This document shows, one piece after another, positions 35,712 through 47,845 of a stretch of 64,000 bases of DNA. The notes below the pieces were generated by a model. That model had not been told where the DNA came from. It ran no database searches and saw nothing but the letters and a program-made list of their open reading frames with translations. The first letter of the stretch is position 1; the number at the start of each line of letters is the position of its first letter. The translations under genes and the position numbers were made by a program. Source of the DNA: Cellvibrio mixtus subsp. mixtus J3-8 (GTDB taxonomy: Bacteria; Pseudomonadota; Gammaproteobacteria; Pseudomonadales; Cellvibrionaceae); contig NZ_KN266208.1 of NCBI RefSeq assembly GCF_000766945.1, forward strand, positions 471,605 to 535,604, written 5' to 3'.

Positions 35712-36098
35712 TTAACCGCCAGATACTGGCAAAGATGATGAAGGAGCCGACACAGCCTGAAAATTACCCGAATAATTTGCGCCTGCAATCGAACCATCCA
35801 ACAATATTTTTATGTACAGGATTTTATTTTCCTGTGGATTATTGAGGCTGACCACGTAATAACCCAATTTGTTTTCATGGATTTTTGCATCATCCCGGGA
35901 AAGATTTGCCCAGCTATTCGCTAGTTTGCCTGCCTCATAAGGCGATAGTTTGCCAGCGTAGCGTCCAGCCGTTTTGATACTAATTTCCAGCGCGGACTTT
36001 ATCGATACAGGACCATGTTCATGGCCTTCATGCCCATACACCGCCAACCCCAACAAACTGCAAATACAAATCATCGTGATACGTAAAAAATATTTCAT
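35712..36098 (-). CDS. Small exported protein, DUF6488-like
   Basis: A 128-residue exported protein. The ATG at 36098 is chosen because GGGGAAATACCA precedes it and a signal peptide (MKYFLRIT to AVYG) follows; the frame extends 66 bp upstream without such support. The mature N-terminus is His-rich (HEGHEHGP), followed by a helix-strand domain with GKLANSWANL. This layout resembles small DUF6488-type periplasmic proteins, as I recall them. The His cluster suggests metal binding, which is inference. The tail is Ser/Pro-rich. It precedes the LPMO gene on the same strand with a long gap, so it is probably separate. Confidence 0.55.
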   Translation of the reverse strand: MKYFLRITMICICSLLGLAVYGHEGHEHGPVSIKSALEISIKTAGRYAGKLSPYEAGKLANSWANLSRDDAKIHENKLGYYVVSLNNPQENKILYIKILLDGSIAGANYSGNFQAVSAPSSSLPVSGG

Positions 36099-36302
36099 TG
36101 GTATTTCCCCGTTATTTTTATCCTGCAGATACCCCATGTGTTTGTACGCAGCATATTCGAGCAAAGATATATCGGTTTGAACAGGATTGATTTCGCAAGT
36201 TTGACGCGCGAGCTATAGAGTTTGTTACACTGCGGCCCGCTTTGCAGTTTCTAATTAATAACGGTCGCCTGAATGGGGCAGCCATAGGAAATTTTTTAAC
36301 GC

Positions 36303-37154
36303 ATGAATCCACGTATCTTTATTGGTTTGCAACATCTGGTTCCCCAACACGCGCTGTCCCGTGCAGCAGGTTGGCTCGCCAGTACCCAAACAGCATTTAT
36401 CAAAAACACGTTTATCACATGGTTTGTTAAACGCTACCAGGTAGATATGAGCCTGGCTATTGAGGAAAACCCTGTAGCCTATGCCTGTTTCAATGATTTT
36501 TTTACGCGCGCGCTAAAGCCAGGCGCCCGTACAATCGATAGCGAAACCAATTCTATTGTTTGCCCCGCTGACGGGGCTATCAGCCAACTAGGTAAAATTG
36601 TCGACGGCAAAATTTTTCAAGCCAAAGGCCAGGATTACACAGCACTCGAATTACTCGGTGGCGACGAAGCACTCGCTGCGGAATTTAATGGGGGTAATTT
36701 CGCGACGGTGTATTTATCGCCGCGCGATTACCATCGTGTGCACATGCCTCTCGGTGGCAAGTTGCGCAGCATGATCAGCGTTCCCGGCGAGTTATTTTCC
36801 GTTAACACTGTCACTGCCGAAAATGTGCCTCGTTTGTTCGCGCGCAATGAACGTGCCGTTGCTATTTTTGATACCGAAATCGGCCCTATGGCCGTGGTAC
36901 TTGTCGGCGCAATGATTGTGGCAGGCATTGAAACTGTATGGGACGGCCAGATCGCCCCTTTCGCCAGCCGCGAAATTGCAGTATCCAATTATCCCTATCA
37001 AAATATTCAGCTCAATAAAGGTGATGAGATGGGCCGTTTCAAACTCGGCTCTACCGCGATCATTTTATTTGCTAACAACAAAATGCAATGGGATGAAAAA
37101 TTTATCGCCGGAACCCCCACCAAAATGGGTGAAAAAATGGGATTCACCATTTGA
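36303..37154 (+). CDS. psd: Phosphatidylserine decarboxylase proenzyme
   Basis: Makes phosphatidylethanolamine at the inner membrane. Of 283 residues, the self-cleavage site LGST (248-251) is visible, where Ser250 becomes the pyruvoyl group of the alpha chain. The catalytic Asp is in VCPADGAI (Asp90) and the conserved His residues are in DYHRVHMPL. N-terminal IGLQHLVPQHALSR is typical of gammaproteobacterial Psd. The gene ends at a clear terminator and converges on terC. No pssA-type gene is in the window. Confidence 0.97.
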   Translation: MNPRIFIGLQHLVPQHALSRAAGWLASTQTAFIKNTFITWFVKRYQVDMSLAIEENPVAYACFNDFFTRALKPGARTIDSETNSIVCPADGAISQLGKIVDGKIFQAKGQDYTALELLGGDEALAAEFNGGNFATVYLSPRDYHRVHMPLGGKLRSMISVPGELFSVNTVTAENVPRLFARNERAVAIFDTEIGPMAVVLVGAMIVAGIETVWDGQIAPFASREIAVSNYPYQNIQLNKGDEMGRFKLGSTAIILFANNKMQWDEKFIAGTPTKMGEKMGFTI

Positions 37155-37161
37155 CGCCTAT

Positions 37162-37191
37162 AAAAAAGCCGATCATTTGATCGGCTTTTTT
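37162..37191. terminator. Bidirectional terminator between psd and terC
   Basis: AAAAAAGCCGATCA / TGATCGGCTTTTTT with a two-base loop, just past the psd stop and just before the terC stop; works on both strands. Confidence 0.9.
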
Positions 37192-37198
37192 ATAAATC

Positions 37199-37960
37199 TT
37201 ATTCCTGTGGCTTTTGCTCGTCCGGATAATCCTTGCGGAGTTCAACCGGTTTATCCATATTTTTGCGCAACTTGATGTTAATCATTTCCACACCCAGCGA
37301 GAATGCCATGGCGAAATAGATGTAACCTTTTGGCACATGGACATCAAAGCCTTCAACCAACAAGGTGAAGCCAACAATCACCAGGAATGACAGGGCAAGA
37401 ATTTTAATTGTTGGATGGGAATCGACAAAATCACCTATCGGCTTGGCTGCAAATAACATCACACCGACAGCAATAACAATGGCCAACGCCATAATCGGAA
37501 CCTGGCTAACCAAGCCCACAGCAGTAATTACGGAATCGAGTGAGAACACGATATCCAGCACCGCAATTTGTACCAGCACAATCATCAATCCATGAGCTGC
37601 GACATTACGTTCGGTCTCGACAGCACCTTCAAGGCTGCTGTGAATTTCATGCGTCGCCTTGGCAAGCAGGAACAGGCCACCACCAATCAAAATAATATCG
37701 CGCCCGGAAATTTCTTCGCCAAAGATAGTAAAAAACGGCTCGACCAATCCCATAATCCATGCGAGAGAGAAGAGCAATGCGAGGCGGGTAATCATCGCTA
37801 AACCCAGGCCAACATTGCGAGCAAACTTACGTTGATGCGCAGGCAAGCGGCCCACCAGGATCGATATAAAAATAATATTATCGATCCCTAATACAATTTC
37901 CAACGCCGTCAGCGTTGCCAGCGCAACCCATGCTTCCGGGCTTGATAACCATTCAAACAT
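37199..37960 (-). CDS. TerC-family integral membrane protein
   Basis: A 253-residue protein with about seven membrane segments. The TerC marks are present: LEIVLGIDNIIFISIL with the conserved acidic residues in the first core helix, and the matching LDIVFSLDSVITAVGL in the second half. Family members are linked to tellurium resistance, Mn export and metalation of secreted enzymes. The C-terminus is cytoplasmic and highly charged. Length and sequence fit the YgaP/YoaE-related TerC proteins without a CBS domain. I looked upstream for a Mn riboswitch (yybP-ykoY) and did not find one. Confidence 0.92.
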   Translation of the reverse strand: MFEWLSSPEAWVALATLTALEIVLGIDNIIFISILVGRLPAHQRKFARNVGLGLAMITRLALLFSLAWIMGLVEPFFTIFGEEISGRDIILIGGGLFLLAKATHEIHSSLEGAVETERNVAAHGLMIVLVQIAVLDIVFSLDSVITAVGLVSQVPIMALAIVIAVGVMLFAAKPIGDFVDSHPTIKILALSFLVIVGFTLLVEGFDVHVPKGYIYFAMAFSLGVEMINIKLRKNMDKPVELRKDYPDEQKPQE

Positions 37961-38190
37961 TATTCAAATCTCATTGATTAATAGCACACAATTCCCATAA
38001 CCGGAGGACCGGTGATGGACATTGCACATATAAGCAACCTGGCATGGTGGGCCAGGAGGAGGACGGCGATTGTACCCTGACCACCACAGCGGTAGGCAAT
38101 AACTTTGCATGCCCGCAAAACAACGGTAGAAAAAAGCCATCGAATGAAAGCTTGGGGCAGATTCCTGCCATTCCAACCATGGCGCCCATA

Positions 38191-38226
38191 AAAAAACCGC
38201 ATGCAATTGCGACATGCGGTTTTTTA
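38191..38226. terminator. Bidirectional terminator downstream of the HD-GYP gene
   Basis: AAAAAACCGCATG / CATGCGGTTTTTT around a loop of about ten bases. It lies within the 313-bp gap 37961-38273, otherwise apparently holding only the terC leader and promoter region. Confidence 0.85.
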
Positions 38227-38273
38227 AATAGGTAATGTGGATTAGGTTACGATGGCGAGCCTAACTCACACCA

Positions 38274-39644
38274 TCAACTACGTGTAGTAAAGCGACTTAA
38301 TAGCGCCATCAGCCCTTTTTTCTCATTTTTCATCAAATAGTGATCGCGAATACCGGAAATATCTACGTCGTAACTACCGGGCTCAAGATCACGAGCAATT
38401 TCAATTTTTTCAATCTCATAGCGGGATTTCTTGCCCGAATCCAATAACTCCTGCTTGCGCTTGTCATCTTCCGACAAATCCAGCAGTAAATATTCATCCA
38501 ATGGTTGTTTGTATGCGTCCAGCACCACAATAACGCGTGGCTTTAAACGACGCTCAAAGTTTTGTTCCACGACTACCGCTACTTCGCCAGTGCTTAATTC
38601 CACCAGAGTTCCGGTAGGGTACAGTCCGATCGCGCGGATAAACTCAACCACCAACTCCTCCTGGAACTGGATATTGCGCAATTCATATAATTTGCCAACG
38701 GCTTTGGAGGGGGCGATCGGATGGCGCGATCCACGCGGATTGGTGACGTAATCGTAATAAGTCACTATGCCGGCGATTTTACCGAGCAAGGGAATTTTAT
38801 CGCCCGATAATCCCTGGGGGAAACCACTGCCATTGAGGCGTTCGCAATGCGTTTTCACGACGCTGATAACCCGCGGTTCAACACCCGGGGTTTTGCGCAG
38901 AATTTCGCAGCCTAGTTCAACGAATGTTTCGTACAGTCGTTCGTCTTCTGCACTGCGCTCTGCATTCGATAGCAAAGCGGTATCGAGTTGCACTTTACCT
39001 ACATCTTTAAGCAAGACGCCCATCGCCAGTACATCCAGATCGCGCTTGGGCAAACCTATGTGACGGCCAAACAAAATCGCCCACACGGATGAACGGACGG
39101 CATGGCTGTAGGTATATTCATCTTTTTCCTGAACTCGCGAAAGCCAGGTAAAAGCATCCGGGTTGCGCAATACACTATCTACCATTTCACTGGCGACGCG
39201 TTTGGTTTCACCGAGGGACATCCCATCAAACTGGTTTTTTTCCAGCTGATCCATCACCTCAACTACCGCACCGTAGACCTTTTGGTGAAGCTGGCGGGCT
39301 TTTTTAACTTCGCGCTGTAAGGGCTCTATATCACGATAAAGGCCACGCTGTATTTTCAACGCGGCTACCGGCTCATTGAAAGAACTGACACGCTCGCGTG
39401 TATTGGTGGCTTTTTTTGTAGCGGGAGAAATAGTTTTAAGATTGGCCGCTATCGGGCCACGGCCTTTCTCAATATCGATATAAACATAATTACAGAGCGC
39501 TTTGAGCTGGTTGATTTCACCCAGGTCGCGCAAGTAAAAACCCTGTAAGGGAAAAGGAGTCTGCGACCACGGGCGATCCAACCCCGACACAAACATGCCG
39601 ATAGTTAGTTCATTAACGTCAACTTTGACCTGTTTGATTGCCAC
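38274..39644 (-). CDS. Degenerate HD-GYP domain protein with DUF3391 N-terminus
   Basis: A 456-residue cytoplasmic protein. Residues ~1-140 form the DUF3391-type domain usual in front of HD-GYP phosphodiesterases; ~150-340 is the HD-GYP domain. Key residues differ from the active consensus. The HD pair is Lys213-Asp214 (LLKDVGK instead of LLHDIGK), the HHE motif is HCE (266-268), and GYP is GFP (274-276); the first His (181) is kept. Loss of the metal-binding His makes c-di-GMP hydrolysis unlikely, so it may act as a c-di-GMP effector or scaffold. The C-terminal ~110 residues are a beta domain (TGTLVELSTGEVAVVVEQN). Classification as degenerate is directly visible; the role is inferred. Confidence 0.88.
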   Translation of the reverse strand: MAIKQVKVDVNELTIGMFVSGLDRPWSQTPFPLQGFYLRDLGEINQLKALCNYVYIDIEKGRGPIAANLKTISPATKKATNTRERVSSFNEPVAALKIQRGLYRDIEPLQREVKKARQLHQKVYGAVVEVMDQLEKNQFDGMSLGETKRVASEMVDSVLRNPDAFTWLSRVQEKDEYTYSHAVRSSVWAILFGRHIGLPKRDLDVLAMGVLLKDVGKVQLDTALLSNAERSAEDERLYETFVELGCEILRKTPGVEPRVISVVKTHCERLNGSGFPQGLSGDKIPLLGKIAGIVTYYDYVTNPRGSRHPIAPSKAVGKLYELRNIQFQEELVVEFIRAIGLYPTGTLVELSTGEVAVVVEQNFERRLKPRVIVVLDAYKQPLDEYLLLDLSEDDKRKQELLDSGKKSRYEIEKIEIARDLEPGSYDVDISGIRDHYLMKNEKKGLMALLSRFTTRS

Positions 39645-39872
39645 GCCTTATTCCCCACATCACCTTCAGGTGTTAATTATCTAGCCTTATTCATCGGGAT
39701 ATTGGCAGAAACGGGCAGGACCACGGTTAGATCCTGCACTTGTCGCCTACCAAGCTTCTAAATCTTCCTAAAAAAGCATTGGATATGACAGCGAGTGTAA
39801 TCAAGATATGGGCGCCACACCAGAGCAGGTAGATTAAAGGTAGCTAAATAAGCCTGCATGGTGACAAAAATA

Positions 39873-40940
39873 TTACCGATGGTACTGGCCCGATAGCTCA
39901 TGCACGGCGTTTATAAATGCGCCAGCGTGTTCAGGGTCAACTTCTGGTGTGATCCCATGCCCAAGGTTAAAGATATGGCCAGAGCCTTTGCCATAGGAGG
40001 AAAGGATATTGCCAACTTCAGCGCGAATACGCTCGGGTGATGCATAAAGAATTCCCGGATCCATATTGCCCTGCAACGCAACTTTGTCGCCAACACGGCT
40101 ACGGGCATTGCCAATATCCGTAGTCCAATCAAGCCCCAACGCAGTTGCTCCGGTTGCGGCCATCGCCTCAAGCCATTGCCCGCCACCTTTGGTAAACAGG
40201 ATTACCGGTACGGCGCGGCCTTCGTTTTCACGAATCAGGCCAGACACAATTTTTTGCATGTAGTTGAGCGAAAACTCCCGGTACGCCGCATGGGACAACG
40301 CGCCGCCCCAGGTATCAAAAATTTGCACCGCCTGGGCACCCGCTTTGATCTGGGCATTCAGGTAAACCGTCACCGAATCAGCCAATACATCCAGCAAGCG
40401 ATGCATCACTTGTGGCTGGTTATAGAGCATCTCTTTCGCACGGCGGAAATCGCGGCTGGAACCCCCTTCGATCATATAAGTCGCCAGGGTCCAGGGGCTG
40501 CCAGAGAAACCAATCAACGGTACCCGGCCATTAAGTTCATGGCGAATGGTTTTTACCGCGTTAACAACGTAGGGCAGATCCTGCTCCGGGTTGATGACTT
40601 TCAGCGCGTTCACATCAGCTTCGGTGCGCACGGCTTTGTGGAATTTTGGACCTTCACCCGTCTCAAAATAGAGACCCAGGCCCATCGCATCGGGAATGGT
40701 CAGGATGTCGGAGAAAAGGATGGCAGCATCCAGACCCGGGTAGCGATCCAGTGGCTGCAAGGTAACTTCACAAGCCAGCTCGGGGTTTGTACACAATCCC
40801 ATAAAATCGCCCGCCTTCGCACGCGAAGCGCGATATTCAGGTAGATAACGACCCGCCTGGCGCATCATCCACACCGGGGTAACGTCTACCGGTTGTTTTA
40901 GTAATGCGCGAAGAAAACGGTCGTTTTTGAGTTGGGTCAT
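39873..40940 (-). CDS. hemE: Uroporphyrinogen decarboxylase
   Basis: Cytoplasmic enzyme that removes four acetate carboxyl groups from uroporphyrinogen III to give coproporphyrinogen III in heme synthesis. At 355 residues it has normal length. The N-terminal signature [16 protein letters not shown] contains the substrate-binding Arg residues, the conserved Asp is in [12 protein letters not shown], and [18 protein letters not shown] and [15 protein letters not shown] are also family signatures. It stands alone, upstream of gltD's terminator. Confidence 0.98.
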   Translation of the reverse strand: MTQLKNDRFLRALLKQPVDVTPVWMMRQAGRYLPEYRASRAKAGDFMGLCTNPELACEVTLQPLDRYPGLDAAILFSDILTIPDAMGLGLYFETGEGPKFHKAVRTEADVNALKVINPEQDLPYVVNAVKTIRHELNGRVPLIGFSGSPWTLATYMIEGGSSRDFRRAKEMLYNQPQVMHRLLDVLADSVTVYLNAQIKAGAQAVQIFDTWGGALSHAAYREFSLNYMQKIVSGLIRENEGRAVPVILFTKGGGQWLEAMAATGATALGLDWTTDIGNARSRVGDKVALQGNMDPGILYASPERIRAEVGNILSSYGKGSGHIFNLGHGITPEVDPEHAGAFINAVHELSGQYHR

Positions 40941-41004
40941 GTTGTTATCCTCAGGCTTGCAGCCCTGATCACTAATAAAATGTATTTTGTATACGCAGAT
41001 AAGA

Positions 41005-41028
41005 CAAACCCCGCAGTTGCGGGGTTTG
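41005..41028. terminator. Hairpin between gltD and hemE
   Basis: CAAACCCCGC / GCGGGGTTTG with an AGTT loop. The stem is strong but the following T tract is short, so it may be a weaker terminator or an mRNA-stabilising hairpin downstream of gltD. Confidence 0.65.
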
Positions 41029-41103
41029 CGAAGCGGGTATTGCCTATAGAAAGGAGCCTAAGCGATACCCACTATATGGTCAACGCAAAATGCGCCAAAC
41101 AGA

Positions 41104-42543
<1,440 letters not shown>

Positions 42544-45500
42544 TTATTCGCCGCGCTTGCGGAAACTGACTAACAAACTGCCCAAAGACGCTGCTTTGGG
42601 TTTTACCAGCCAGAACTTGCCGATGTAATCATCGAAGTTGTCCAACAAGTGTTGGCCCCATGCACTCTCGGTTTCCTGCGTGAATTCTTCAATCACACTG
42701 CGCAGGTGGTTGCGATGGGCTTCCAGTGCCTCGGTGTTGATACGGTGGATGTCCACCAACTCGTGGTTGTAACGGTCCACGAAATCATTGGCTTCGTCGA
42801 GCACATAAGCAAAACCGCCGGTCATGCCCGCGCCAAAGTTAACGCCGGTTTGACCCAATACCGTTACCACGCCGCCAGTCATGTATTCACAGCAGTGATC
42901 GCCCGCGCCTTCTACTACCACATGGGCGCCGGAGTTACGCACCCCGCAACGCTCGCCGGCAGTACCCGCCGCGAACAATTTACCGCCAGTCGCACCGTAC
43001 AAACAGGTGTTACCCATGATGCTGGTTTTGTTGGACTTGAATTCAGACGTGCGCGGTGGACGCAACACCAGTTTGCCGCCCGCCATGCCTTTGCCGACGT
43101 AATCGTTGGCATCACCTTCCAGGTACATATCCAGACCGCCAGCGTTCCACACCCCGAAGCTCTGGCCGGCGATACCGGTGAGTTTCAATTTGATCGGCTT
43201 GTCATTCATGCCCAGGTTGCCGTAACGCTTGGCGATTTCACCACTGATACGCGCCCCGATGGAACGGTCACAGTTGGTGATATGGAACTCAAATTCACCA
43301 CCGGTTTTCGCATCAATCGCCGGCAGCAATACTTTGACCATCGCCTCGGCAGTTTCGCCTTTGTCGAACGGCTCATTCTTGCTTACCGCACATAGTTGCG
43401 GCTTGGTTGCCAGGTAATCATCGGTATAGATGATTGGGCTTAAATCGAGCTGTTGTTGCTTGGTGGTTTCGCCTTCAAGGATCGTTAACAGATCCACACG
43501 GCCGACCAGTTCGCCCAGAGTGCGCACGCCCAAACGCGCCATCCACTCGCGGGTTTCCTCAGCAACAAACTTGAAGAAATTCATCGCCATTTCAACGGTG
43601 CCGATGTAATGGTCCTGACGCAGTTTGTCCTGCTGGGTAGCAACACCGGTCGCACAGTTGTTCAGGTGGCAAATACGCAGGTATTTACAGCCGAGCGCGA
43701 CCATCGGGCCAGTACCGAAGCCGAAGCTTTCTGCACCGAGCATCGCCGCTTTCACAACGTCCAGACCGGTTTTCAAACCGCCGTCGGTTTGTACGCGGAC
43801 TTTATCGCGCAGGTCGTTGGCACGCAGGGTCTGGTGAGTCTCGGACAAACCCAGTTCCCATGGCGAACCGGCATATTTAATCGAGGTCAACGGGCTCGCC
43901 GCCGTACCGCCATCGTAACCGGAGATGGTGATCAGGTCAGCGTAGGCTTTAGCCACACCGGCAGCGATGGTACCTACACCCGGACGCGATACCAGTTTCA
44001 CCGATACCAGCGCATCAGGGTTAACTTGTTTCAAGTCATAAATCAGCTGCGCCAGGTCTTCAATCGAATAGATATCGTGGTGCGGCGGTGGCGAAATCAG
44101 GGTCACACCGGGAACCGAGTGACGCAGGCGCGCAATCAACGCGTTCACTTTACCGCCGGGCAACTGCCCGCCTTCACCGGGTTTTGCACCCTGGGCGACT
44201 TTAATTTGCAGCACTTCCGCGTTCACCAGATAAGCCGGTGTTACACCGAAACGGCCAGACGCAACCTGTTTGATTTTGGAACTTTTGATAGTGCCGTAAC
44301 GCGCCGGGTCTTCACCACCTTCACCGGAGTTGGAGCGGCCGCCCAAACGGTTCATCGCTTCAGCCAGGGCTTCATGCGCTTCAGGTGACAAAGCACCGAG
44401 CGACATCCCCGCCGAGTCAAAACGCTTGATCACGCTTTCGATAGGCTCCACTTCTGACAGCGGCACCGGTGTGCACACATCTTCGCGAATCGCCAGCAAG
44501 TCACGCAACATGGCGACCGGACGCTTGTTCACGATATCCGCATAGTTGCGCCACAACGCGTAGTTACCGCTTTGCACTGCTTTTTGCAGGGTTTGTACCA
44601 CGTCAGGGTTGTAGGCGTGGTATTCAGAACCGTGCACATACTTGAGCAAACCGCCCTGGATAATCGGCTTGCGATCCAGCCAGGCGGTCTGGGCAATAAT
44701 TTTCTGGTCCGCTTCCAGCTCTTCAAAACGCGCCCCGCCGATACGGCTTGGCGTGCTCTCAAAGCAGGTATTGACAACTTCTTCGGACAAACCAATCGCT
44801 TCAAACAGCTGTGCACCGCGATAGGAAGTGATAGTGGAAATACCCATCTTCGACAGGATTTTCAGCAAGCCCTTATCGATGCCTTTGCGGTAGTTTTTGT
44901 AGGCGGAATCCACATCGCTGAGCAGTTCGCCGGTCTCAATCAAATCATTGAGAACGTGGTAGCTCAGGTAGGGATAGACGGCGGTCGCACCGTAGGCGAT
45001 CAAGGCAGCAACCTGGTGTGGATCGCGCGCGGTGGCGGTTTCAACAATCAGGTTGGAATCGCAACGCAAGCCAACATTGGTCAGATGCTGATGCACCGCA
45101 CCCACCGCCAACAAGGCGTGAATCGGCAACTGGCCTTTAGTGAAGCCAGCATCGCTCAGCACCATTAACACTTTGCCTGACTTAACCGTTGCAGCAACGT
45201 CATCACATAACTTGCCCAGCGCCGCTTTCAGGTTGGTAGTTTCAGGGTTGTAGTAGAGCGAGAATTTTTGTTGCTCATAACCCGGGCGCTCCAGCGCCAT
45301 CAAGCCACGGAATTTCTCCGGTGACAGCACAGGCGAACTGAGGATTACGCGGTCAGCGTGATCAGCGTGCTCTTCATACACCGACAATTCGCGACCAAGG
45401 CAAGTCTCCAACGACATAACAATCGCTTCGCGCAACGGGTCGATGGGCGGGTTGGTTACCTGCGCGAACTGCTGGCGGAAATAGTCGTAGAGCGAACGTT

Positions 45501-46995
45501 GCTGGCGCGACAAAACTGCCATTGGGGTATCGTCACCCATGGAGCCGACGGCTTCCTGACCACCTTCAGCCAATGGACGCAACAGCTGGTCGCGCTCTTC
45601 AAAGCTGACCTGAAACATCTTCATATTGGCTTTCAGCTCAATACCTTCCAGGCCGTTTTCTTTGGCATCGGTATTAAGAGTCGATTCAACGCGCAACGCA
45701 CGCTCTTTCAGCCATTGCTTGTAGGGCTTGCTCGACTTGAGCTGGTTGTCGATATCCTGAGTGTTATGCAAGGTACCGGTCAGGGTATCGATCGACATGA
45801 TCTGGCCCGGGCCAAGACGGCCTTTGGCAACTACGTCAGCCGGATCATAGGCATACACGCCCACTTCCGACGCCACGGTGATCATATCGTCTTTGGTGAT
45901 TACCCAGCGGGATGGGCGCAGGCCATTGCGGTCAAGGGTACAAACGGCGTAACGACCATCGGTAATTACCAGACCAGCGGGGCCATCCCACGGCTCGATA
46001 TGCATGGAGTTGTATTCGTAGAAGGCGCGCAGATCCGGGTCCATGTTCTCCACGTTCTGCCATGCTGGCGGCACCAGCATACGGATTGCACGGTGCAATT
46101 CCATCCCGCCCAACGACAGGATTTCCAGCATGTTATCGAGGCTGGATGAGTCAGAACCGGTGCGGTTAACCAGCGGCTTGAGTTCTTGCAGCTCAGGCAG
46201 CAATGGCGTGATGAATTTCGGCGTACGCGCCACCGACCAGTTGCGGTTACCCACGATGGTGTTGATTTCACCGTTGTGCGCGAGCATGCGGAACGGTTGG
46301 GCCAATGGCCATACCGGCATGGTGTTGGTGGAAAAGCGCTGGTGGAATACGCAGATTGCCGTTTCCAGGCGTTCATCGGCCAGGTCAGCAAAGAAACGCG
46401 GCAGATCTACCGGCATCATCAACCCTTTATAAGAAAGGATACTGGTGCTCAGGCTCGCTACGTAAAAGCTTTTATCGCCCGCCAGACGGATTTCCGCTTT
46501 ACGACGCGCAACAAACAGCTTGGCATTAACCTGCTCAATGGGCAGGTCAGTGTTGTTTACAAAGACATGGTTAAAGGTTGGCAGCGATTTCAGGGCGATG
46601 GGACCCAGGCACTCAGGGTCAGTAGGGACATGACGCCAGCCAGCCACTACCAAACCTTGTCTGGTCAATTCTTCAGACAGGATTGCGCGTTGAGACTCAG
46701 CAACCGCTTCGTCGCGGCTGAGCATAATCGAACCTATACCATAAATAGCGGTCAGTTCTGCACCCAGGGCTTCTTTCGCCACGGCGCGCAAGAAGCTGTC
46801 CGGCTTTTGCAGCAACAAGCCACAACCGTCACCGGTTTTGCCGTCCGCATTGATACCACCGCGGTGGGTCATGCAGGTCAGGGCTTCAATTGCTGTTTTG
46901 AGCAGACGATGGCTGGTTGCACCCTTTAAATGGGCGATCAAACCAAAACCGCAGTTATCTTTGAACTCGTCTATCTGGTAGAGGCCAGTGGTCAT
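42544..46995 (-). CDS. gltB: Glutamate synthase (NADPH) large subunit
   Basis: The 1483-residue alpha subunit converts glutamine and 2-oxoglutarate into two glutamates. The start at 46995 ([12 protein letters not shown]) puts the catalytic Cys of [10 protein letters not shown] at residue 12 after a short propeptide, as in Pseudomonas; the frame is open 99 bp further upstream but that adds an atypical segment. Domains in order are an N-terminal class II amidotransferase (~12-400), a central domain, an FMN/synthase domain ([17 protein letters not shown] and [17 protein letters not shown]; 3Fe-4S Cys in [16 protein letters not shown]), and a C-terminal beta-helix with GXXGXXXG repeats. It is followed at once by gltD. 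Confidence 0.98.
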   Translation of the reverse strand: MTTGLYQIDEFKDNCGFGLIAHLKGATSHRLLKTAIEALTCMTHRGGINADGKTGDGCGLLLQKPDSFLRAVAKEALGAELTAIYGIGSIMLSRDEAVAESQRAILSEELTRQGLVVAGWRHVPTDPECLGPIALKSLPTFNHVFVNNTDLPIEQVNAKLFVARRKAEIRLAGDKSFYVASLSTSILSYKGLMMPVDLPRFFADLADERLETAICVFHQRFSTNTMPVWPLAQPFRMLAHNGEINTIVGNRNWSVARTPKFITPLLPELQELKPLVNRTGSDSSSLDNMLEILSLGGMELHRAIRMLVPPAWQNVENMDPDLRAFYEYNSMHIEPWDGPAGLVITDGRYAVCTLDRNGLRPSRWVITKDDMITVASEVGVYAYDPADVVAKGRLGPGQIMSIDTLTGTLHNTQDIDNQLKSSKPYKQWLKERALRVESTLNTDAKENGLEGIELKANMKMFQVSFEERDQLLRPLAEGGQEAVGSMGDDTPMAVLSRQQRSLYDYFRQQFAQVTNPPIDPLREAIVMSLETCLGRELSVYEEHADHADRVILSSPVLSPEKFRGLMALERPGYEQQKFSLYYNPETTNLKAALGKLCDDVAATVKSGKVLMVLSDAGFTKGQLPIHALLAVGAVHQHLTNVGLRCDSNLIVETATARDPHQVAALIAYGATAVYPYLSYHVLNDLIETGELLSDVDSAYKNYRKGIDKGLLKILSKMGISTITSYRGAQLFEAIGLSEEVVNTCFESTPSRIGGARFEELEADQKIIAQTAWLDRKPIIQGGLLKYVHGSEYHAYNPDVVQTLQKAVQSGNYALWRNYADIVNKRPVAMLRDLLAIREDVCTPVPLSEVEPIESVIKRFDSAGMSLGALSPEAHEALAEAMNRLGGRSNSGEGGEDPARYGTIKSSKIKQVASGRFGVTPAYLVNAEVLQIKVAQGAKPGEGGQLPGGKVNALIARLRHSVPGVTLISPPPHHDIYSIEDLAQLIYDLKQVNPDALVSVKLVSRPGVGTIAAGVAKAYADLITISGYDGGTAASPLTSIKYAGSPWELGLSETHQTLRANDLRDKVRVQTDGGLKTGLDVVKAAMLGAESFGFGTGPMVALGCKYLRICHLNNCATGVATQQDKLRQDHYIGTVEMAMNFFKFVAEETREWMARLGVRTLGELVGRVDLLTILEGETTKQQQLDLSPIIYTDDYLATKPQLCAVSKNEPFDKGETAEAMVKVLLPAIDAKTGGEFEFHITNCDRSIGARISGEIAKRYGNLGMNDKPIKLKLTGIAGQSFGVWNAGGLDMYLEGDANDYVGKGMAGGKLVLRPPRTSEFKSNKTSIMGNTCLYGATGGKLFAAGTAGERCGVRNSGAHVVVEGAGDHCCEYMTGGVVTVLGQTGVNFGAGMTGGFAYVLDEANDFVDRYNHELVDIHRINTEALEAHRNHLRSVIEEFTQETESAWGQHLLDNFDDYIGKFWLVKPKAASLGSLLVSFRKRGE

Positions 46996-47108
46996 AGGCT
47001 GATTCTCAACAAAAATCACTATCACAGGATGTGAGCTGCAAGTAAGGCGAGGTTTTTCGCATGTTGACGTTTGCTCATGCGAAAGCTGCGCCAAATCACA
47101 TCCCAGAC

Positions 47109-47134
47109 AAAAAAGCCCCTGGTATCCAGAGGCT
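47109..47134 (-). terminator. Terminator between the 47.3-kb lipoprotein gene and gltB
   Basis: On the minus strand GCCTCTGG / CCAGGGGC (one G-U pair) with an ATA loop is followed by TTTTTT. It lies 124 bp past the lipoprotein gene stop and 114 bp upstream of gltB, so it may end the former or attenuate readthrough into gltBD. Confidence 0.7.
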
Positions 47135-47257
47135 AGGCAAATGGGCGCAGGATATTACCCGCTTGAAGGGGCATTAGCAAGATAAGAGGAAGGGTGTTAG
47201 TTGTTGATTGAAGAGTCAAACGGCTGCAAAAACAAGCAACCCCAGGTTATTCATGAC

Positions 47258-47716
47258 CTAGCTTTTCCCCCATCGCTCAGGCCCCAGGGTCTGCTTTGCT
47301 CCAAAAGTATTCTGATCCGCCGATGTTGCACCATCTTTACACTCACCACGCACCCACAGGTGATAACGGGAAATACTGCGATCCAACTCGAAAAACCCTT
47401 CGCGACAGTAACCGGAATGCTCAACAACGTAAGCGGTATTCTCCACCAGTCGTTCATAAGTGCCGCGACCAACATCCACTCCCCCTTTCTGAAACTCACG
47501 CCGCGCATCACCGCCGCCACCGCGATCCACACGGATATGGCTGGGAATATGATCTTCCGGCCAGCGCAAGCGATAGGTAAACATTTTGCTGGCATTGGGC
47601 AGGATCTCTACCTCCAGCGTCTCCACCATTTCAGTGTCGACATAGCTTCGCCCCGCAGTGCCGCAACCAACCAACACTGCCATCGCCACCAATAGCGGCA
47701 CAAGGATTTTTTTCAT
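47258..47716 (-). CDS. Small lipoprotein of unknown function
   Basis: A ~152-residue lipoprotein: signal MKKILVPLLVAMAVLVGC with lipobox LVGC, start at 47716 supported by GGAAG upstream (the frame extends 48 bp further). The mature part has beta-strand-like segments and six-residue patches such as WPEDHIPSHIRVDRGGGG; two Cys (SGYCREG and RGECKDG) may form a disulfide. No family recognised. It is divergent from the FlgT-like gene across 129 bp. Confidence 0.6.
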   Translation of the reverse strand: MKKILVPLLVAMAVLVGCGTAGRSYVDTEMVETLEVEILPNASKMFTYRLRWPEDHIPSHIRVDRGGGGDARREFQKGGVDVGRGTYERLVENTAYVVEHSGYCREGFFELDRSISRYHLWVRGECKDGATSADQNTFGAKQTLGPERWGKS

Positions 47717-47845
47717 GCAGGTTCTTCCATTATTTGAATAAAGCCGACCAGCGACTGATCGCATTGGGGAGCTAAAGAATTACGCACTACAGCCGACAAA
47801 AGTGTATCCCCCAATCACTATACCTGCTCGCCAACGGAGCCTGCC

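Noticed and set aside
37961..38190. Possible yybP-ykoY manganese riboswitch before terC
   Set aside because: TerC genes often carry it, but the conserved core sequences were not found in the leader on the minus strand.
39780..39800. ATGACAGCG resembling a NagR half-site upstream of the HD-GYP gene
   Set aside because: The right half of the palindrome does not match, unlike the three accepted sites.
43609..44388. 259-residue plus-strand reading frame opposite gltB
   Set aside because: Shadow of gltB: many such open frames occur opposite this long, codon-biased gene, and none resembles a protein family.
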